This document shows, piece after piece, positions 43,701-58,700 of a stretch of 64,000 nucleotides of DNA. The notes beneath the pieces are model-generated. The model was not told the DNA's origin, did not search any database, and worked only from the letters and a program-made list of their open reading frames with translations. The DNA comes from Epiperipatus broadwayi (lineage: Eukaryota; Onychophora; Udeonychophora; Euonychophora; Peripatidae): contig JAQFVV010000451.1 in NCBI GenBank assembly GCA_028023455.1, forward strand, positions 186,001-250,000, read 5' to 3'. Made by a program: the position numbers and the translations under genes. The number at the start of each line of letters is the position of its first letter. Positions within the stretch are counted from its first letter, which is position 1.

Positions 43701-46700
43701 TGTTCATATCAATTGAGAATTTTCTTTTAGGATTAGTTATAAATGTGGAATTCCCCAAGGACGTACTTAAAATCCTTTTTTTTTTGCTATTTACATTTCT
43801 AATCTGGAATCTGTTATAAAGTATTTCATGTTATGCAGACAACATTAAGATATTTTTAAAGATACAATAAATTAATGATCATAAAATTATATAAAGTAAT
43901 GATAAGGTTGGTGTTATGCAAACAATATGTAAGAAAACATAAAAAAGGTAATTCAATATCTTATTCAAAGAAAAGTAATTTGTACTAGGCAAGATTGTTG
44001 TATTAATTGTATCAAAATAAGTAAAAGTTTTAAGCAACAATATACGGATCTTATTTTCATTACTAATTTAACATTTAAATAATAGTTAATAAGTCTTAAA
44101 AATATAGCATAATTTTAAGATTTAATATTCAATTTAAATGAGAAACATATTACTTTCTGATACTTTAATTGTATCTGTTCTACATTATAAAAAATTACAA
44201 AGATTACAGGACAAATATAAATGGTATATATAATAAAAGATTGGCAATAGACAAGTCAACCTTATTTAAATTACTATGTAGCATTGTACCATTAGAATAT
44301 ACAATTACAACCATCTCAGTTTACGATTTCAACTTTTAATTGTAGATTTTGCAATTATTTTATTTACCAAATTTGAAAAAATCTACTAATTCACATTACA
44401 ATTAGAAGAATATAATAGCTTGTTTGTAAGGTTAATATACTGTCCTTAAGCTATATACAGTTTAAAAACAAGATTTAATCCATAATTAAACTGATGTTAT
44501 AATTATTATTGTATGTGCTAATGTGAATAATGTATATTAATTTTGTTGTATTGAAATGTACTAATTTTGTAAATTCTTGTGGCCACTTTTTGTCAGCTTA
44601 CAAATAAAATAAACTGAATTGAATAATAACTATTAATTATTATTTATTGTCTTTTTATTTTATTTTTCATCATGTTGGCTACTATAAACCTGGGTCAACT
44701 GGAGAGTGCTGGTTCAGTATAAAATGCATTTGAGGGGAGGAGGAATTCAATTTTTTCAATCTTTTTTTAAATTTCTATAATATATAGTGGAGTGGGAATT
44801 TTAAATATATCTGAAAAAGCAATTATATATACACACACACAATGAATATTAAACATAAATGCCAATAACAAACTGGTTATCATATCGAAACCATATTATC
44901 ACAGCCAATGTTTAAATAAACCAATTGAAGAATATCAGCAATTTGTTTTTAAGACAACACTCAAGTTTAATTTGAATATAGCCATGACAATAAATTTTTG
45001 ACATTCTCATAGATTATTTAACATTAATTGTGTTAATGTGATTTATATATATATAAATATCAGTAACATGAATTGCAAATGTTTTAGCAAACTTTCATTT
45101 TTCTATTTTACACCAAATATCTTAAAATGGCCTTATCAGTACTTTCTATTTATTTATTTCTTGCATTTGGGGTAGCAGATTTCTGCAAGACTTCCTTTCT
45201 ATTTTTACTTAATACATAGAACAATAAGTTTGGTATATTAAAATTATAGTGAAAAATAAGAGATTGAGAATTGTATATAAATATGAATTACATCGAGCAT
45301 ATGAACCCCCCCCCCCTTTCATACTTGATCCTGAAGCTATGTTTAAAAAATCATCTTAATTCTGTGATTACGATTGCAAATAGTTTTTTTTTTTTTTATA
45401 TATGGAAGTATTGTATTGTAAAATAATATAAAAACAATCAAATTAATTTTTTATTTACAATAAATAACAAGTATTATAAACAAAACTTCACAGATTCACT
45501 AATATCAAGTATTATAAACAAAACTTCACAGATTCACTATGAGTGATATGTGATCAGAAATTTAATAATAGTAAATATAACTCATTTTAAGTTTGAACAA
45601 TAATATTTGAGTGGCAGAGTTTAACCTATTAATTGACTACTATTTATTATTTTTAATCAATTAATGACAATATTTATGTTGTAAATGTGACTTCAGAATT
45701 TACTACCACTATTGTAACCATATTAGCAGTGTTAAAACTATACTTTCTATACATATTAGCAATTTGGGTTACTCGGAAAGTAACCAGGTTTAATTTACTT
45801 GACTATCAAGCTAGGACAATGTTGATTGCCATGTTACAATCAATTAGTGTTGTTATAGACAATTATTATCAAAGCCTGTTACTCATATGAACTAGAGATA
45901 ACATAAAATGTTAAAATAGATTCTACAATGATTAGGTGAGAATACGACTGATCATTTTAATTTTAAACTGATAGAATGAGAAGTCAATTTGTTTCAATAC
46001 CAAATTTAAGCTCTGTGATTGGCTAGGAAAAAACTTATTGAAACTTTTTATAAAATTAAATAGTTTTAATAATATTAATTTAATTACACTTGTTTCATAC
46101 ATTCACACATTGAGTTGATGAGTATTTAAACATAAATGTAATTTTTTGTGAATAAAAATGCAAGCAAAAAAAAATTCATGAAAAGACATTTGAAGCAACT
46201 ATTCACTATATACAGATAATAAAAAATATTTAGAACCTGAATGGGGGAGGGGGTGGGAAAAGTAATAATCAATATAAAAAGTTTCTACGTGTAAGCTTCA
46301 TAGATTATAATAGAGCATTTGATAACATAACAGCGCATAAATTCACCACAAAGATTAAATTGATCTTCAATCCCAATAACAAACAAACAAAGTAATCATA
46401 CTAGCTAAAATAAGTAACTATGATTGGAAAAGTACAAAATAAAGATGTCATTTTCTCTAGAACTCAACATCTTTTCAGGAAAAATGCAGAACGGTATATA
46501 ATGCCATTGAATACTTGAAGTAAAAGTCAGACAAGAAAACTATTAGTGCAATGAAGCTAAATATAATCCTTTTAGGTACCATCATGGTGAAGTAGAGTCC
46601 CGGCAATCATATGACAAGCATTTTCTAGAATGATCATCTATCTTACTCTTGGTCACTTTCTTCTTCTTTTACCACCAATATTTTTAGCTATCATCAATTT

Positions 46701-49700
46701 AAACTAGATCATTTGTTTCTCAAATGAGAATTCAAATCGTGATCGAGGATCCAATTGCTTGTTTTCCTTACTGTCTATGCGATTAATCAAAAGTTTTTGC
46801 TAAATATCACATCAACAGTAATTGATACTATCTATCAATTGTCTGAAAAAAGTATAAACTAAGTATAAACAGAAATCAATCAAGATAAGCAAATTACGGT
46901 AATAAAAATTTGCATTGCAGTGTGTATATATAGTAATTGAATGGCTATGTGCTCAGATCATGTCACATTTGAAGCAGCATGGACAGACTGAACAGTAATC
47001 CAAAAAACTTTAGTTTTCAAGTTTATTATTCTACCACACCATTAAACTGCACAGGCAAAAAAAGTCAAAATATGAAAAACAAGTAAATGAAGTAATAAAT
47101 TAAATAATGAGCAATGAAAAAATGGATTCATAAGAAACTGCAATGATGATATTGCAAGCAATAAAACACTGTATTTTAATCTAAAGACAACAATACTGAA
47201 GACTAATAGAATAAAAAAATAAGTTACATCAAATATAAACAATAAGCCATTCAAAATTGTGTCAATTGTAGGGGAAGGGGAGATCAGACAAACATTAAAA
47301 AAGGACAGCTTTGATGTCATATTGCAAAGGCCAATGAAAAAAGTTCATGGAATAAAATGCCAAATTAAATCTGGTGAAGAACTGCCAAAGATGATAATCA
47401 GTCCTAATAACCAAATTTGCCTTCATATCCCCAACCCCACCAACACAAACCAGAAATCCAAACTATCTATATAATATTATCTATGATAGCTGGGTTAACT
47501 TTTGCACTCATGGGAAATAATAGTTAACTTGTGGTATTTTTTCTTTTGCTTTCTCCAGTAAGTATAATTTAAAATTTGAAAAAGAGAAAAAAAGAACAAC
47601 AACAATTGAACAAGTTATTTTGTTCGATCAGTAGATACAAAATTTTAATAAAAATGCTTATAAAATTATCTATCTGGAATGTAGCTTAATGTGGAATAGA
47701 ACCATTGATTTTTTTTTTCATATGTCAAATGTGTTGACAGAGAAGCAAAACCGGGCACCAAGCCAGCTGCTAAGAAGGCAGCTATACTAACCATTAAGTC
47801 ACCAACGCTTGACAGAATCATTGATTTTTTTTTTTCATGTGTCATAGCATCGGCCGGGAAGTGAACCCATTAACCCGGGACAACTGCTTGTAAGGCAGCT
47901 GTGCTGACCTTTTGACCACCAACGCTTGATTTTTAAAGAGAAAAAAGTGAATATTACGATACCAAATAAAGGAATTGAAAATAAAACATTAATAAATAAA
48001 GAAGAGAGAGGAAAATCGAATTGAGTATGACTTTTAGAAACAGAGAAATAATATATAAATAAATAATCAAATGGCTTCATCGCTCAAAAAATTCGTAAGA
48101 AATTTGAGCACTGAAAGTGAGAGAACTGAAGCAATATCCATGGACTTTAGGTTCCAAAATCTACCATGCGACCACTGCAAACTACACAGGGCAGAGAAAT
48201 ATAAAAGATTCGTTAGGAGAAAACTATAAAAAAAGGAGAGAAAAAAAATATAAATGATTTTTAAGAAGAAAAGATATAGTAAGATATTTCTAAGAACAAA
48301 ATAAAAATCTTAAGATTTAGAATAAACTATTCTGAAATGCATTGACAAGACTGATAAAATATAAAACAATTCCTAAAGCCAATGCATTTGGAAATTTAAT
48401 GAGAAATGAACACAAAATTTATGTAACTATATTTTGTGATGGATTGTAAATTTTCAACAATATTTATTCAGTATAATTAATCAACTCCCTCATAAAAAAA
48501 AAAAAAACCCTCAGAAATAGGCTAAGTGGCACTGGAAGCTAATAAAACACAAGACAATTCACAAGTACCAGAATCAATTCACAAATCTGTTTAAAAATGC
48601 TAATCCAAATGCTTTAAAAACTAGGATACCGGCCAAAAAATGTGATGACTGAATTTAAATTCAGTATAAAACACGTTTCAAAAAGTGATTTTCAAACAAT
48701 GCAAAAAGTATAAGAAGAGATCAAATTTTATTTAAATTTTTGATTTCTCAATAACACATCCCAACACTGGTTTATTAAGTAGTGAGTATATCTACAACTA
48801 CGATTTTTACCTATATTATTTTGTATCTGTTGTTGATATAAATACTTTAGAAAAAGCAGTTGTCTCTTCACTATAATCTAAAGCCATCTAATATAATCAA
48901 TGGATTCTAGATAGCATAGGGTTATAATAACTTGCCCCTAGATGATTTTTGGTTTTGCATGCAAGAGGATTTAGCATTCAAAGTGAATGTAATGTACTTA
49001 TTGAATTCGAGTTTGAACCTTAAGTTCTCACTAAGGAAAAAGTTAATGAGGGTTCTGGAAATGTAAGTTGATTTTAAATTAGAATAAAGAGAATTGTTCT
49101 TGGAAGCATATGAAAAAAATCACAAGATATTGTTAATACCACACTTGTAAAAAAATAAAAAAGTTTATTATATATATATGTATGTGTGAATACAGTTTTG
49201 AGCCTTTTTTTATGTGTGAATGAATAATTCGTTATTATATTTACAGCACCAATGTATTGACAGAATTTCATCTGTAGCTCTGGGTAGTTTAGCAACCATT
49301 GCTAAAGATTCTTGTAATGGAAAACAAAGTGCAAATTACATCACGTTTATTTATTATTCCATCCAACATAATTTAGAAGAGATTAGATTGTTTTAAACTG
49401 ACATACTTTATAAAAATTTTCTATACGGATGGAGGAAAGCTGTTCTTATTCTTTAATTAAAACTGGAATGCATTATATCGTAGAGCATGAAATTCTAAAA
49501 AGAATAAACGTGACGAAATATCAAAGCTTCTATCCATATAATTTTTTTTATTTTTATAAATCATGTCAATCATAAACAAAATCTATCAAATTAATCATAC
49601 CTCCTCTCCTAATCTAATCTCTTTTAAGCTTCAAAATGGATAGATAAATAATAAAACCGTAAGATATATAAGAATTACAATTTTTTTTTCCATTTCCAGG

Positions 49701-52700
49701 TGTCTCTAGAATCTACAATGAACCACCTGCGTGAACAGGATACTGGCTGTTAACACCCAGCTGAAATGTCTCCGCTATAATGAATAAGCACAACCACACA
49801 TAAAGAGCTAAAAACTATAGCAATATATTTCACTTACAGAAGTCTTAGTTTTAATATATATCTATAAAATAAAGTCATGACTCGTAATGCAAAGGTAGTG
49901 ATCTGGGTTTGATTTCAGGTTGAATAAATTATTTGGAATTTTTTTTCAAATGAACTTGTTTCTTTTTATTATACGTAATTGGCCCATAACCAATCGTCTA
50001 ACCATCTAAAATTGGTGTGTAAATGGGTATCTAACTATTATTAGCTAGAAAGAGAAATAAGAATAGAAAACCCATAAAACACACCATAGAGCAATTGTCA
50101 AGTTGCTTTATAAAAAGTTGTTGAAAATGTTTTTGCCTTGCAGTAAGCTATTTAAAGGTTGTTTTACTTATATAAAATAAAATAATGCCGACATTTTTTC
50201 AACCTCGGACAGGTTTCTTTGGAAATGAATCTAAAGAAATTCAGCTTCTGTCTGAAACGATTGCCATATTTTCAGATAAATATTTTATATATGTATATAA
50301 AGTAAATCTTTTTAAAAGAAAGTCAGAATTAAATAATCAAATGAACGCTAATAATTTTTATAAAGATCTTCGCCAATAATCAAGCATACTCTTTTAAAAA
50401 CTAATGCACATACCTTGAAGGTTCAGGAGAAGAACGCGATATAATAGAATCGGGAACGAATGAATTATGCTTTCTTGTTTTGACGTTTTTTAATGACTTT
50501 TTGGAATCGGATGAATGAAAATTATTTACTTTACTGCTGGAAGATGTTCCTGCAAAAAAAAAAAAAACAACAACAGACAAACAAACAAATACGATATTGG
50601 CAATTACATCTGTAAAATAATTATATAAAATTATAGATAAGGAGAATATATCATTTTTTTTTAGTAATATCATTAAATCCAATTAACTCTTCAAATCTTT
50701 ATTATTACAATCCTAGATATTTTATTATGCTAAAAACAATTACGCGTTGGTTTGTCCCTGGCACCCCCCCTCCCCAAGGTCAGCCTTTTGAAAAATCTAA
50801 AAGCACATGGTTTTTGATATTTATTAGCAAATGAAAGAACATATCAAATTGATTTTTAAATTGGCTTTGCCTATCATCGATGGCCAATATAAGCAGGTAT
50901 TGGTTATTTTATCCTATTATCAGTATATAATATAGTATATATATATAATCATACATATTAAAAACATTAACATAAATATAAATGTTAATATTTAAAATCA
51001 AATATAAATATTAATTGGTTATTTTCACATAATATATGCACATTCAACAATAGTAAACTCTCCTTCCAAATAGCAGAGCCCCCCAGTGCAAACCTTAGTA
51101 ATCAGTGGATGCAAGAACGTTTGTGCATAAAATATCTATCTACTATACACATCCAATATCCCAGACTAGTTTCTAACTTGTGGCTTTTATCAGAGGAGCC
51201 TTGGACTTTAGAGCACTACTAAAGTCATAGGTTAGAAACTAGTTTAAGAATACTGAATGAGTAAATACTAGACAGGGATTTAATGCACAAACCTTCCTGC
51301 ATCCATTGATTAGTTGTACTGAATAGCTCTACTGTATGGAAGGGTTTGCTACTGTAATAGCAGCCTGTGTAGATATAGGAAATAGTGACCATGTGATATA
51401 TGCATATTTGTGAATTATGTCTAGTTTTTCTATTGAAAACCATTTTTGGACTTGTATAAAACCAAACGTGTCACATGATCTCCAGCTTAATCAATGGTTA
51501 ACAGTATCAAACTCTACTTTTCCATTCCACTGCCGCCATATTGAAAGTTTAAGCATTCAGATTCTAGTATTCATTAAATCCATTTCTAGTGCTAGCCTAT
51601 GCATATTTCCAGAATAGTTCCTAGTTTATAGTCTTTGTAAATGAGATCAGACTTGGACTGAATCACTTACCATCTATCAGTTATCGCTTACTTAAGATTA
51701 TAATAGAAGACCACAATGGAGAATAGTTTGCTTTGGAAATGAAATGAGCCACATTCTGTAAATATATATTTGCAAATGCAATACTGTTTGTGCCAATTTT
51801 AATTATTCACACCATTGTATGCACAAGCAAAAAACAAATTCCTGCAGGATATTTTTAATAACTGTTGTAAAAAAATATTTCATTATGAGAGGCTCAAATC
51901 TTTTTATCTTAAGAACACTCCTTTACATACCATTTATTAACAGCACAGATGCAGGTAAAATGTTACTGAAAATCCACCAGTGAATTATACATTTATCTTA
52001 TTTCCACAAACAGTACTTACCTAACAATGTTAAAGTGCTTCTATGTTGCACATATTTATTAGGTACTACAATTTCAGTATTGCAGGATGTATGTCCTCCC
52101 CTAATAAATATTACTCATTCATTAGTAGACATAAATTCTAACTCCAAAGAACATACAAAAAAATTATAGATGAGTTTTGTAATGTCTATAGAAACCAATT
52201 TGGGAACCGCAAATACAGCCTCATATCACATACTGATCTTTTAATCTGCCTATTCGACAAATTCCTATGCCATCTTTTACTTTAATTTTTAAAATACTTC
52301 AATGCCTTGCACATTTGTAGCTTTCCTGAATCTTAACCTCAGCAATATCGTTTCAGTAAAAGCAATGAAAACTGCATCGGTTCAGTATATCTTGGGGATA
52401 ATCTTTATAATATAAAGAGCAGATTTTCATGGATTGAGCATAAAATGTCAATGATTTAATACAGCCTCTTAAAGAATATTGTGTGGTGAATTTAAAAAAG
52501 GTTATACAGTGAAAGCACCAAGTCCCGTTTAAAAATGTAACCGGAAAAAAAAAAGTTGCAAATTTGCAATAATAAAATTAATATTAATAATTACCAATTT
52601 ATTTTTGAAAAGAGATATGGGTCAGGGAGAGACAATACACTAACAATATAGGATAAACACTGATATTCTAGAATCATCTTTTAATTCAGCCATGAGAAAT

Positions 52701-55700
52701 CCCCGATGTGATAACACCATGCAACTTTCATTATTTATATTACGCTCTTTAGTAGTTCTACTATCATTTTACATACATTGAATCTTATAGTTCTGAAATT
52801 ATATACTGATAATTAATACTGCAAATGACGAAGACAAAAAGGATGATGATAAGACAAATGAACCAGAAATCGAGTTAATTATTAGAAAAGGTAGCTTCAT
52901 AAGTGAACAAAAACTAATAAATTTGATTCAAAAAAATTACTCAAAGAAATGAAGCAGATGAAACAACCTCAATTAAAAAAAAATCATTTTAAAAAATGAC
53001 TAAGAAGCAATAACCTTCTTCATTTCTATCATTCCTTTTTGCTCTCATTTCCGAGCAATCCTATTTTAATCCAGCAAAATTATTAACTGGGAAGGATTAA
53101 AGAATCAGGGTACCAAAATATTGGAATTTAAGCTGTACATTTTATTTTTTCCAATTTAACTATTTTATTTTAAGTTTATTCAATTGAAATCTGACTTGTT
53201 TGAATTTCCATTTTTTTAAATTTTATTTCAAGCTCCCATTTGTGACTCAGTTTAGAAATAATCACAGCCTGAAAAAATTAGTACTAGCAGGCCAAAATAA
53301 ATAAGAGTATCAAAAACTCACCATGGATAAGACTTTTATCCACTTATCCACTGATCTGTGAATTTTATGATTTTAAATGTTTAAATGGAGTATTTTTGTT
53401 TGAGCTTTCAAAGCTATCTTAATTGTTTGAACACTTAAGATGTTCCAAAGCTGTCTAAATCACATAAATCATTATTGAACTCAGACTTTCACATAACCCT
53501 CAACTATTCACACTATCTCATACTGCTGCCACACTTGATCACGTACACGTCAAAAAGATAAATAGTCATCAATATACATATTTTGTGCTAAACCAGCACC
53601 CATCAGTTCATCAAAATTATCATCACATATATATACAATCAATGCACAGCTTATATTAAGATAGCCAATCTTCACACTTTAATGGACAGGCTTTAATCCA
53701 TTCCACCCCACAACTCTTCAGCCGTTCATTTCATTGAAAATCTGATGATGGAATGCTCAAAGCCCACATTGGTGCCAAACTTCTCATCCTACCCATGTTA
53801 AATGGACAGTTGAAGAGTTGTGGAGTGGATAGAAGCCTGTCCATTAAAGTATAAAGATTGACTACCTTAATATAAACTGAGCATTGATTGTATATGTGTG
53901 GAGATGATAAATTTGACCAACTGACGAGTGCTGGTTTAGCATGAAATATGTATATTGGCGATTATTTATCTTTTCGACGTGTGTGTGATCAAGTGTGTCA
54001 GCAGTATGAGAGAGCGGTGGATAGTTGAGGATCATGTGAAAGTCTGAATTCAAACCCCTTATATATTACATAATGGAGTGCAGGTATGAAAAAGTCTGTA
54101 CTGTAGAAAAAAAATCATATATTAAATCATTATTTTATTTAGGCAGTTGCTAGAATATGATTTTTCTCATACTACTGCAGGAATTATCTATTGAGCAGGA
54201 ATTTTTCCTGAATACCAATCAAGTTTCTGAGGTCACAGCCGTTTCTCTTATATTGTTCTTCACAAAACAGAATATTTAAGATTCATACTTTATGGATAAT
54301 ATAATTTCTCCTAATTAATAATTTAAATCAATATTTTACAGCAGAATTTAATATCAATATTCTCAGAAATTTATTGAGATAAAGGTTAAATCTTCTCTTG
54401 AAATCTTAAATTGTCTTGAGACAGAGAAAATGTTAAAAAAAAATTAATACGTATTAAAATTTTTTTTAGCAAAATTTACAAATTGGGAGATAGTTAGCCT
54501 CAATACAACTAAGGTATTATAGATGTATAACAAATAATATCCAAGATAAATAAATGAAAAACAGATATAGCTTAATAAATCATTACAGTCTTCGAATTCA
54601 TATCAAGATTTTTCAATAACTGTACTTCAAAATATAAAAACAAAAGCCAATGCCGCAGTCATAAAGCCCACAAAGAAACAGTACAATAGCTAAAATTTTC
54701 AAAGTTAATATCATTTAGCAATGCATTTTTTAGGTTTATCAATAATTTTCATCACAAGAAGAATGAAGGAAACAGAAATAGAAAGTAAAATATTTTCTTT
54801 TGAAAGAGAGTGAATAATAATTAATGTCTACAATTTTATTATCTCTATGGTTAGCAGTATCCAAATGTATGTGTTAAAATGTTTGTACTGTATGTGTTAA
54901 CAATGTATAAGATATATATATATATATATATTAACTTTTGATACTGCATACATACACATATATATTATGTATATACATATTAAAAATTTTCTGCACTATG
55001 TATTTCCATATATACATGTTTAATATGTATTCTATATAGTGCTTACTGCTATGAAATTTGGCATGTACATAAAAATCAGAAACTAGATGATATAGACAAG
55101 AACTGAAAATTATTGAAATATTGGAAACAAAAAGTTTGATATATTAATATTTGTAATGTTTTTCTTTCAGAAGAAATAAACAAAAGTTGAAAGGAAATGG
55201 TGTTTTAGACATACTAGTGTATAGTTACCAAGATTTTTGAATTTACATTTTTAACAAACCTGTTCATACTTTGAAATATTGTTGATCTTAATAAAAAACG
55301 AGTAAAAACTCTCCATACGGTAGTGCCACCCTGTGCCAACCAGAGTAATCAATGGATGCCAGAAGGCTTGTGCATAAAATCCCATTGATTACTCTGGTTG
55401 GCACACGGTGGCACTACTATATGGAGAGTTTTGCTTGTTTAATAGCAGTTATGTGCTAGTTTAAGAGATGGTGATCATGTGATGTTTAGTGGTTTAAAAA
55501 AAAGAGTACTTTTCAATTCTTTAAATGAAGTTTATAAACTTCTATTATGATAATTAATTAGTTTAGGTGCCCAAAATGCAACATAATATTGGAGGAAGGA
55601 AAGGGTTAGATTGAACTTTAGCTCTCACTTCCATCACTTCACTAAAATACACAATAACTCTAAGAGTCTACGTATTTCCTGTAGTGATAATGTAATAATT

Positions 55701-58700
55701 ATCCATTTTTACAACAATAAAAAAAAATCAGTTAAGTTTTATTATTTATTTTTGAGGGAGTATGATCAAGTAAGCATATATACACACTATATGCTCTTTT
55801 GATTTTTTTTTTAAAAAAAAAAATCTATAATTTTAACTGTTTATAGATTGCGATTTTTAAATGAAGCAGTATCATATATACATTCATGTTAAAAAGCACC
55901 TGATTTTTACGTATTATCATTTTCAACTCATTGCAGGATGAATGTCTGTTCAACTTTAATTCAGTTTCTCTGACCTCTAGCCTCTCTTCTCCACACCACC
56001 CCAGCAAATTTTTATTTCAGATGTGATCTCATTCTAGGTATTTTACAATCTCTTGAAAGCCAATTTAAAATTTCAATTGACCATCTGTTATCATCTCTTC
56101 TAGAAATATGTCAAGCCCAGATCCACTTAGTCTCTTAATTCTTTCAATGATGTCAATAACACCTGTTCTTTCTCTCATCCATGTATTTAATTTTCGACCC
56201 CTTCTTGTAAATCCTAAGATACATCTTCATTGAGTGAGCAGAAGTTCCTATATTGCTCTTCTGTTAAATGCCCAAGTTTCAGATCCATAAATGAGAATTG
56301 ATAAAACACATTTATTGAAAACCTTCCAATTCAAACACATAGGTGTATTTCCTTCTAATATTATTTCTGCCAAAAGTATTCCATCCAAGTTTAATTCTAT
56401 GATTAATTTCATCCATTATATTTCCATCTATATTAATAATATAACCAAGGTATTTGTAGTTGTTTCTTCTTTTGAGAAAATTCATTAAACATTATTTTAG
56501 TATTTTTAGTATTTACCTTTAGTTCTGTTTTTTTACTTTCATTTGGTAACTCTTGCAGTATTTCCTGCAGCAATATTTGCAAAAACAATTATATCATCAA
56601 CAAAATACAGATGACTTAAATAATGTCTATTTATTTTTACTCCCATAACTTCCTATTTTGATTCACTAAATATTTCTTGCAAAACTGTTGTAAAATGTTT
56701 TGGAGATCTTCTCAATGTTAATCTACTGTGTAATCCAATCATTGCTATTGCATTGTGGTAAATATTCTTCAAAATATGACAGTATTCTGGGTCCACATCT
56801 TGATGATCCAATGCTGTAAACAATGTAAAAATATTATAGAATCAAACACCTTTTCATATTCTACACATCCAAAGCATAATGGCAATTCCTATTCATTGGT
56901 CCTTTCTATAATGTCTCTCAACACTTGGAAACAATTCACTATACTAAAACTACTTTTAAATCCAGTTTGTTCTTTACAATTGTTAAATCCACAATTCGCT
57001 ATAGATGAGTTCTAATGCTCTTGGTAAAAATTTTGTACAGAATTGATAAAAGACTTATATTATAGGTCTATAATTTCTAGCATCTTTTTTACTATATAGA
57101 CATTTGATATATAACTTTGTTGACAATTTTTCTGGTTCATTCAGATGTACATATACATATACAAAACATAGATATGTAACGGGAATATGATATAACTTAA
57201 TGTGAACATGTTAAAAAAATTAGAACTACCTGTTTCATAGGAAGAATCATTTTGCTTGGTTAATGAAGAAATGTTCTTATTGAAAAATAATCTCAATTTT
57301 TGAATAAAGATGGCTTTTTCAGCAGTAACCAGTCGGCGACCTATTTTTTCTTCTAATAAATGTCTGATATCTAAAAGACAGAATTAAAAGTATGTCCTTT
57401 AAATTTATACCATTGCATTAATACACTGCAAGTACTCTTTTTTTTATTTTTTTAACAGAGAATTTTATAAAAATAAGAAAAATTGATTGCCAATTATTAC
57501 TTAATCTCAATCTGTGGAAATATAAAAATGGTTTAATACCATAGTTTAAGCAACTTAAGATGGCAAACTTAAAAGAAGCTGATGTAATGATTACATTTAT
57601 AATGTACATAAGATTTATAATTGTTACATATTGATAGTAAATTAAAAGAGTATGACTTTATCATTATAAATATACATATTTAATGAAGGAATTACAAAAA
57701 AAAAAACAAAAACAAATCAGATATCACATGACCTAATTTAATAAGCTTGTATAGCTTGTTAAGAGCTTATTTGTGAGCTCTATATATAACAGTTGTAATA
57801 CAAGTTTATTAAATTAGGTCATGTGACATCTGACTTGATTTTTTTTTTTGTAATTTTATTTTTTGCTATTAAGGCTTTGGTGATTTTATATTGCTAAAGC
57901 TATTGATATATAGTGTATCTGAACTTAGTTCAGTCTCATATGCCTATTTAAGTTAGACAGCTGGATTGGAAGACATATACATGTCTGAAAATTTCAGATT
58001 TTCTACTTAATAGTTATACATTAGATAAAGTGCTGGGCTTGTCCTGGTATTTTTTAATCGAATGCTTGAATATCCTAGCAACTCACTGAGGATGCAAGTA
58101 GCAGAAACTGGTCTGGGGTTGGGGATATTCTGCAAAGCTTGTTAAGAGCTTATTTGCAAGCTATATATAGCAAATGAAGGAATTAATATGACAAAAAATC
58201 AGGCATTATAAAGTTAATAAATAAATAAATTAATCATTGTTAACCACAAACTATTATCTCTAATATATGATTAGCTGAAAGATTTATAAAATTAATAAGG
58301 TTTGAATGACTTGTAGCACATCCTAGATTGCTTTTGACACATATAGAAAACAGGGACACTTTGAGAAAATTAGTATACATCTTTGTCATTTATTTTTTAT
58401 TTTTTGAATCGATTTCACTGAGCCTTTTATATCTGTATCAAAAATTTAAAAAGAAATACTCTCAATACTGGATTCAAGAATTAATTGATCTTATTTAATA
58501 ATCATCAGTACTTAACTTCTAACTATCATTGAGGAATGGCCTCTGAATAAGTAATTGCTTGTGACTTTTGAATATGACCACCTGACATGATGTTATCACT
58601 GATCCAATTATTTGATATTTAGAAAACATTATTAATTCAACTGTCGTTTCAAAAACACTATTGTTCAGATAAACATTTAATTACAAATAAACTATAAATT

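Noticed and set aside
45687-45890. 67-codon hydrophobic plus-strand frame
   Set aside because: Hydrophobic only because of T-rich codons; no homology or splice signals recognised.
47042-47474. Overlapping 92- and 71-codon frames on opposite strands
   Set aside because: No recognisable motif on either strand, no splice fit to the UBZ gene.
54900-55010. TA and TATG repeats
   Set aside because: Ordinary microsatellite sequence common throughout the window.
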